32,666 nt of DNA from IMG/VR virus record IMGVR_UViG_3300022934_000087, positions 1 to 32,666 of that record; one strand, given 5' to 3'. Position 1 is the first letter of the stretch; each line of letters starts with the position of its first letter. Under the pieces are notes generated by a model. It ran no database searches, had not been told where the DNA came from, and saw only the letters and a list, made by a program, of their open reading frames with translations. This DNA is from a virus. A program made the translations under genes and the position numbers. This document shows, one piece after another, positions 29,423 through 32,666 of the stretch.

Positions 29423-29602
29423 CTAATAGCTGGCCTCCAGAAACGCAGCCCGTGCCCGCTGCTCTACGACTCGGCGCAAGTGGGGAAGCTTGTCATAGAC
29501 CAAGTGCATTGAGGAAACGATGCAGCAGACAGGCCCAACGCCAAAGTCTTCAACGCAGACGCGAATGGCGCCGTCTTCCAGCGTTTGCATGGTTTCCGTC
29601 AT
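29423..29602 (-). CDS. Unknown protein, 59 aa
   Basis: TETMQTLEDGAIRVCVEDFG, then VGPVCCIVSSMHLVYDKLPH and LRRVVEQRARAAFLEASY. A beta pair with three cysteines (VCVEDFGVGPVCCIV) is followed by a basic helix. It lies 24 bases after the RusA stop and ends 10 bases before the next promoter motif, so it is probably cotranscribed with RusA. Not recognised; spacing and composition support it. Confidence 0.58.
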   Translation of the reverse strand: MTETMQTLEDGAIRVCVEDFGVGPVCCIVSSMHLVYDKLPHLRRVVEQRARAAFLEASY

Positions 29603-29626
29603 TGCAGGCCAGCCGATTCTCTGAAG

Positions 29627-30061
29627 CTAGCCCGCTTGATCAATGATGCTCTCAACAATGATCAAAGCACCGGGCCTTTCCCTTGGCCTGCAGTAACGAC
29701 GGATTGCGCGTAGATCAACCACTAAAACATCATCTCTAAATGCAATACCTGTGAGACTGTCAAGAACAGCACGGGCGCCTTTGTCAACGTCCATCTTGAT
29801 TTTGGTGTGATAGATCGGCGCGGACTTGCGCAATTCGCCATTGGGCGCATAATCCGCCAGCGGTCGCCTCATACGAAACTCAATCGCAACCCTGCACGGG
29901 CCATTAATCACATGGTCACAGCTAGCCCTGGCTTCCTTCCTTACCAGTTGACGCCAAGGCTCCAAACGCTTGCAGGTTTCGCGTAGAGCCCCGTATTTGG
30001 TCACAACTTTGCTGCCTTGGGGTGCTGGCTCCATGCCCTCAACAAGGATGGCAAATTTCAT
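29627..30061 (-). CDS. rusA: RusA-family Holliday junction resolvase
   Basis: Cuts four-way DNA junctions made by recombination or by replication of concatemers, keeping DNA fit for packaging. 144 residues from ATG 30061, against 120 for E. coli RusA. Family features: PAPQGSKVV near the start, then KMDVDKGARAVLDSLTGIAF (residues 89-108) with Asp91, Asp93 and Lys94, and RDDVLVVDL with Asp110 and Asp111. The acidic residues expected to bind metal are in place. A terminator-like hairpin ends 3 bases before this start. An alternative start at 30100 would put that hairpin inside the coding region (MRALGREARIFFA). Confidence 0.93.
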   Translation of the reverse strand: MKFAILVEGMEPAPQGSKVVTKYGALRETCKRLEPWRQLVRKEARASCDHVINGPCRVAIEFRMRRPLADYAPNGELRKSAPIYHTKIKMDVDKGARAVLDSLTGIAFRDDVLVVDLRAIRRYCRPRERPGALIIVESIIDQAG

Positions 30062-30064
30062 CGC

Positions 30065-30100
30065 AAAAAAAATGCGGGCTTCCCTTCCAAGGGCCCGCAT
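30065..30100 (-). terminator. Terminator or attenuator directly before rusA
   Basis: ATGCGGGC (30072-30079) pairs fully with GCCCGCAT (30093-30100). On the minus strand the stem is followed by eight T (30072-30065), then GCG and the rusA ATG. It would stop leftward transcription coming from the initiator region. As it touches the rusA start, it could also act as an attenuator of the leftward operon. Confidence 0.8.
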
Positions 30101-30128
30101 CGCTCGACGTGCACCAACAATTTAAGAC

Positions 30129-30950
30129 ATGGGATTGATTCCGCAAGGCATGGTTTTCACAACGCTTCCAACTGCACTAAGGGGCAAATTGCAGCCCAAT
30201 CAGTTGGCAGTTTTGTGGGTTGTTCAAAGTTACGAATTTGGCTGCCGTGGTTGTTGGCCAAGCCTGTCAACAATCGCAGCAGATGCAGGGCTGAGCGTAC
30301 GGAAAGCACGCGAGACGCTCGGGCAGCTTGAAAGCCTTGGATTCCTGCGCCGGCAGAAGCGAGCTAATCCAGATGGCGGCCAGACCTCAAACCTCTATCG
30401 GGTCACGTTTGCGCAGCTTGTGAAGGAGCAAAAGCCAGTGTTTATGCCCCCGGCATCTCGTGCCGCCCCCCCGGCAGAATCTGCCGCCCCCCCCGGCACA
30501 GATCGACAGGGCCCCCCGGCAGGATATGCCGCCAAAGAAGATCCAATAGAAGAAGATCCAATAGAAGAAGGTTTAGTTTCTAACGAAACTAAAGTCGCTA
30601 CAAAACCCAAAAAGCGGACCCGGCCGGAGTACAGCCAGACATTCCTCGGGTTTTGGAGCAGCTATCTCAAAATCCAGAAGCGAGCCAGCAGCCAATCCAA
30701 GCCCAGGGCATGGGATGAGTTCCGCAAGCTCTCCAGAGGCACCCAGGAGGCCCTAGAAGGCGCCTTAAGGGTGGCTATAGGGGCACAGGCCAGGGCAGAG
30801 ACAAACGGGGGCTTTGCAGCGCCTTTCCCGGACTGTTTCCGCTGGATCCGTGATGGACGGTTTGAGCAGCACCTAGAAACCGCCACAATGCACGCCCTAC
30901 GCACCCCATCTGCACGGGATACTCAAGCGCACGACTCCGACCCCTTCTGA
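30129..30950 (+). CDS. Replication initiator (lambda O-like), winged helix
   Basis: 273 residues. Residues 25-95 form a winged helix (HTH_36 type): QLAVLWVVQSYEFGCRGCWP, SLSTIAADAGLSVRKARETL, GQLESLGFLRRQKR and SNLYRVTF. A low-complexity linker follows (residues 105-150, with PPASRAAPPAESAAPP and EDPIEEDPIEE), coded by the repeated palindromes listed separately. The C-terminal domain (about 165-260) has FLGFWSSYLKIQKRASSQ and FRKLSRGTQEALEGALRVAI. In lambda O the N-terminal domain binds origin repeats inside the gene, and the C-terminal domain recruits the helicase loader; the same design is seen here. An in-frame ATG at 30150 is an alternative start. The stop overlaps the next gene (TGATG). 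Confidence 0.85.
   Translation: MGLIPQGMVFTTLPTALRGKLQPNQLAVLWVVQSYEFGCRGCWPSLSTIAADAGLSVRKARETLGQLESLGFLRRQKRANPDGGQTSNLYRVTFAQLVKEQKPVFMPPASRAAPPAESAAPPGTDRQGPPAGYAAKEDPIEEDPIEEGLVSNETKVATKPKKRTRPEYSQTFLGFWSSYLKIQKRASSQSKPRAWDEFRKLSRGTQEALEGALRVAIGAQARAETNGGFAAPFPDCFRWIRDGRFEQHLETATMHALRTPSARDTQAHDSDPF
30451..30570 (+). other. Candidate replication origin (iterons plus AT-rich repeat)
   Basis: Three copies of CGGCA-N5-TGCCG lie at 30451-30465, 30472-30486 and 30517-30531. A half-conserved fourth (CGGCA-N5-CGACA) is at 30494-30508. Starts are 21, 22 and 23 bp apart, about two helix turns, separated by C-runs. The second is perfectly palindromic with 7-base arms. Directly after come two exact 15-bp repeats gaagatccaatagaa (30537-30551 and 30552-30566) plus gaag, purine-rich on this strand. 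Lambda ori also has four palindromic iterons followed by an asymmetric AT-rich stretch, inside gene O. Confidence 0.75.
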
Positions 30951-31450
30951 TGGCGCCCTCTCACAAGCGCACCCAATCTCGGCAAAACACAGACTTCTCA
31001 GCGCCTCGCGTTGAGTGCATGGCCTGTTACGACACAGGCATCGTCAACAACTCCGACGGCCTGGTTTGGAACTATCTGCCCGATTACGACATCGACCCCA
31101 ACACAGGCAAACGCTGTGGCGGCTTAGATCTCGCGATCATCTGCCACTGCTCTGCGGCCTACGACACTTTTGACCACAACAACAGCACCACCCGCACCGG
31201 CTTCCGTACAAGCGACGAGGTGCGCACCACAGAGAACAACGGCCGCAATCAAGCCTTAGGCATCCTGATCAGCAAAGAGCACACCCGCGAAATTCACAGG
31301 GCACGCCGGATCTCTTGGGATCTGAGCGTCAAAGACATGCAGCGCGTGCGACAAACTGCAACGGCTGAGCAAAAGCCCCAGTTGCCTGCATACATTGAAA
31401 ACGTACGGGCTCAGCTGCTCGACGCCAAAAACCTATTGCCTGCGGTCTGA
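30950..31450 (+). CDS. Zinc-ribbon-like replication-region protein
   Basis: 166 residues. Cys23 and Cys26 (VECMACYDTGIV) with Cys65 and Cys67 (AIICHCSAAYD) form a likely zinc ribbon; Cys56 and His66 are nearby. The last 70 residues are helical (REIHRARRISWDLSVKDMQR, then AYIENVRAQLLDAKNLL). Its start is coupled to the initiator stop, the place of lambda P, the helicase loader. It lacks any visible AAA+ motif, and a P-like role is only inferred from position. It could equally be a DNA-binding accessory. Confidence 0.72.
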   Translation: MAPSHKRTQSRQNTDFSAPRVECMACYDTGIVNNSDGLVWNYLPDYDIDPNTGKRCGGLDLAIICHCSAAYDTFDHNNSTTRTGFRTSDEVRTTENNGRNQALGILISKEHTREIHRARRISWDLSVKDMQRVRQTATAEQKPQLPAYIENVRAQLLDAKNLLPAV

Positions 31451-31454
31451 CTGA

Positions 31455-31646
31455 ATGGATTTTGTATCAACCCGGCAGGGCCCCGTAGTGGATCGCCTGC
31501 TGAAGCTTTGCGATGAGACCGGCGCCGTCATGGCTGCCGTACAAGACAACTCACAAGAGGAACAAATCAGAATCCCTCAACGTGTGATTACTAAGCTCAA
31601 CATCCTCAAAAAAGAAATCAACAATGTCCTCTCAGAATCTGTCTAA
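31455..31646 (+). CDS. Small helical protein, 63 aa
   Basis: DFVSTRQGPVVDRLLKLCDE, then TGAVMAAVQDNSQEEQIRIP and QRVITKLNILKKEINNVLSE. It starts 4 bases after the previous stop and overlaps the next gene by 23 bases, so it sits in a tight operon. It is helical and soluble, with a last helix KLNILKKEINNVL that could be a short coiled coil. No family is recognised. Confidence 0.66.
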   Translation: MDFVSTRQGPVVDRLLKLCDETGAVMAAVQDNSQEEQIRIPQRVITKLNILKKEINNVLSESV

Positions 31647-31881
31647 CAAGTTCACCATTCAGCTAACAGATGAGCAGACCGCTGCCATTGATCGCATGGC
31701 TGAACGAAACCAAACAACTAGAGCAGCAGAAATTAGAACTGCTGTAGAGCGTCATGGCACTATCAGCCCTGATCGGTTCAACGCGGTTTCGCGTGCTATT
31801 CATCAGCAGTTTCATGGCTACCTAAGCCAGTCTCAGGCCACGCACATCGCAGCGATAGCCGTAAACGCCATTTACGCTTAG
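31624..31881 (+). CDS. Ribbon-helix-helix-like DNA-binding protein, 85 aa
   Basis: Residues 7-45 have the RHH (Arc/CopG) plan: a strand NKFTIQLTDEQ, then helix TAAIDRMAERN and helix TTRAAEIRTAVERHG. RHH proteins bind DNA as dimers through the N-terminal strand pair and are often autoregulatory repressors or antitoxins; no toxin partner is evident. The C-terminal half (FNAVSRAIHQQFHGYLSQSQ and HIAAIAVNAIYA) is helical and may mediate higher oligomers. It may regulate the rightward replication and late operon. Confidence 0.75.
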   Translation: MSSQNLSNKFTIQLTDEQTAAIDRMAERNQTTRAAEIRTAVERHGTISPDRFNAVSRAIHQQFHGYLSQSQATHIAAIAVNAIYA

Positions 31882-31900
31882 CCAACCTGCAGGGCAGCTC

Positions 31901-32626
31901 ATGACACGTCTACAACTAGACATAAAATCCGAGCTGCCTAAAGCAATCAAGTGGACGAACGAGCACACCAAACAGCTGCCGTTCTCTATATCCCAGGCCA
32001 TTAACGCATCTGTGCAGGGCTCTAAGTTCCTCGCAGGCAGCAAACAAAAGAGCGCACTAAACGCAGCAGCTGGCTCTATGCCACGCTTCCTAGACAAACC
32101 CAAGCCACAAACAGCAAAAGGCTTACGCGCAACAGCTGCAAACAAACGCACGCTGGCATCTTTGATCACGCCTAAGGACAAACCCTGGAATCGCAACCGT
32201 TACATCTCGGGCAACATCTTTGGTGGTAACCGTGCGCCCAAACCGTTTGAGATCGCGTTAGCTGCTAAGTCACGCGGGGAAATCCCACGCGGTTCACGCT
32301 TTGTGCCAACAGGTGCAATCAAACCAAACCAATTCGGCAACATCAGCAAAAGCAACCTCAACAAGATCATCAACAGCATTGGCACCACCAACCAACGCGG
32401 CCAAAACATATTTGTTGGCAAGCCAGTTGGAGGCGGTAGACAGCCAGGCGTTTACAGACGCGAACGCAATGGCAGGCTGCGCCCTCTGTTCCTCACTGAA
32501 TCACAAGTCACCTACACCCCACGTCTGCAGATAGTGCCGGTCATGCAGCAAAAAATATCCACAACCTTTGGCCCCTACCTTCGCTACCTCCTAGCTCGCA
32601 ACGTGCGCCAGGCTCTGGGAAATTAG
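31901..32626 (+). CDS. Putative minor tail / virion protein (Z-like)
   Basis: 241 residues, basic and helical. Features are LPKAIKWTNEHTKQLPFSIS and QAINASVQGSK, then MPRFLDKPKPQTAKGLRATA, NKRTLASLITPKDK and NRYISGNIFGGNRAPKPFEI, followed by PNQFGNISKSNLNKII. The pattern (P..LPFA...alN......mP..fd.PtP.T...l...at...l.a.v..K....r.yl...i.GG.r..K.fE) recalls a family of phage proteins annotated as tail or structural. In lambda the analogous Z lies among tail genes; here it is at the right end, 27 bases before the cos repeat. The function is uncertain. Confidence 0.6.
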   Translation: MTRLQLDIKSELPKAIKWTNEHTKQLPFSISQAINASVQGSKFLAGSKQKSALNAAAGSMPRFLDKPKPQTAKGLRATAANKRTLASLITPKDKPWNRNRYISGNIFGGNRAPKPFEIALAAKSRGEIPRGSRFVPTGAIKPNQFGNISKSNLNKIINSIGTTNQRGQNIFVGKPVGGGRQPGVYRRERNGRLRPLFLTESQVTYTPRLQIVPVMQQKISTTFGPYLRYLLARNVRQALGN

Positions 32627-32653
32627 CGGGTCCTTCTGGGGCAAACTCTCGCG

Positions 32654-32666
32654 GGTCATCCGAAGG
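32654..32666. repeat. Right copy of 13-bp terminal repeat (cos end)
   Basis: Identical to positions 2-14. The preceding 27 bases (32627-32653) hold no gene. When the ends are joined through this repeat, the rightward operon (30129-32626) is followed without interruption by the terminase genes. Confidence 0.6.

Noticed and set aside
29158-29646. 162-aa plus-strand frame
   Set aside because: It runs antisense through two small minus genes, a minus-strand terminator and a promoter; Ser/Arg-rich shadow composition.
30451-30531. CRISPR-like array from short repeats
   Set aside because: Repeats are 15 bp and palindromic at 21-23 bp spacing inside a coding region; there are no spacers of CRISPR size.

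Overview
The window looks like the complete, or nearly complete, genome of a small lambda-like siphophage of a picocyanobacterium (Synechococcus or Cyanobium type). Three observations support this. The left 19.6 kb follows the lambda head-tail gene order without a break. The same 13 bases (ggtcatccgaagg) occur at both ends, at 2-14 and 32654-32666, as expected for filled-in cohesive ends of a cos phage. Finally, a set of small secreted or membrane proteins at 19.6-23.5 kb belongs to families I know from marine cyanophages. No integrase, CI-like repressor, DNA polymerase, photosynthesis gene, tRNA or CRISPR array was recognised. The host is inferred, not shown.

Layout. 1-123 is the left cos region. 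124-18035 (+) carries terminase subunits, a head-joining candidate, portal, a single-chain prohead protease plus major capsid protein, head completion proteins, tail terminator, tail tube, the G/GT frameshift pair, tape measure, and the tail-tip genes M, L, K, I and J. 18070-19599 (+) is a tail fibre with an S74 self-cleaving chaperone. 19599-21103 (+) and 20991-22895 (-) hold the cyanophage cassette, part of it inverted. 22919-24608 (+) holds small membrane proteins and a C39-type peptidase, the best lysis candidates.

24514-30061 (-) is the early, recombination-type region. Read leftward it has RusA, several small unknown genes with their own promoters and terminators, an HTH protein, a RecE/YqaJ-like exonuclease, a Rad52-like annealing protein, an excisionase-like HTH protein, and a protein with an SSB-like C-terminal tip. 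30129-32626 (+) has a winged-helix replication initiator, a zinc-ribbon protein, a ribbon-helix-helix protein and a minor-tail-like protein. On the circular genome this block runs through cos into the terminase genes.

How it fits together. The initiator gene contains about four 15-bp hyphenated palindromes at 21-23 bp spacing, followed by a purine-rich AT-rich direct repeat. This is the architecture of the lambda origin. Exonuclease, annealing protein, SSB-like protein and RusA would make and resolve concatemers, which the GpA-family terminase would cut at cos. A 16-bp motif repeated on the minus strand ahead of three early genes, twice at the same distance from a -10 box, is probably an early promoter or operator element.
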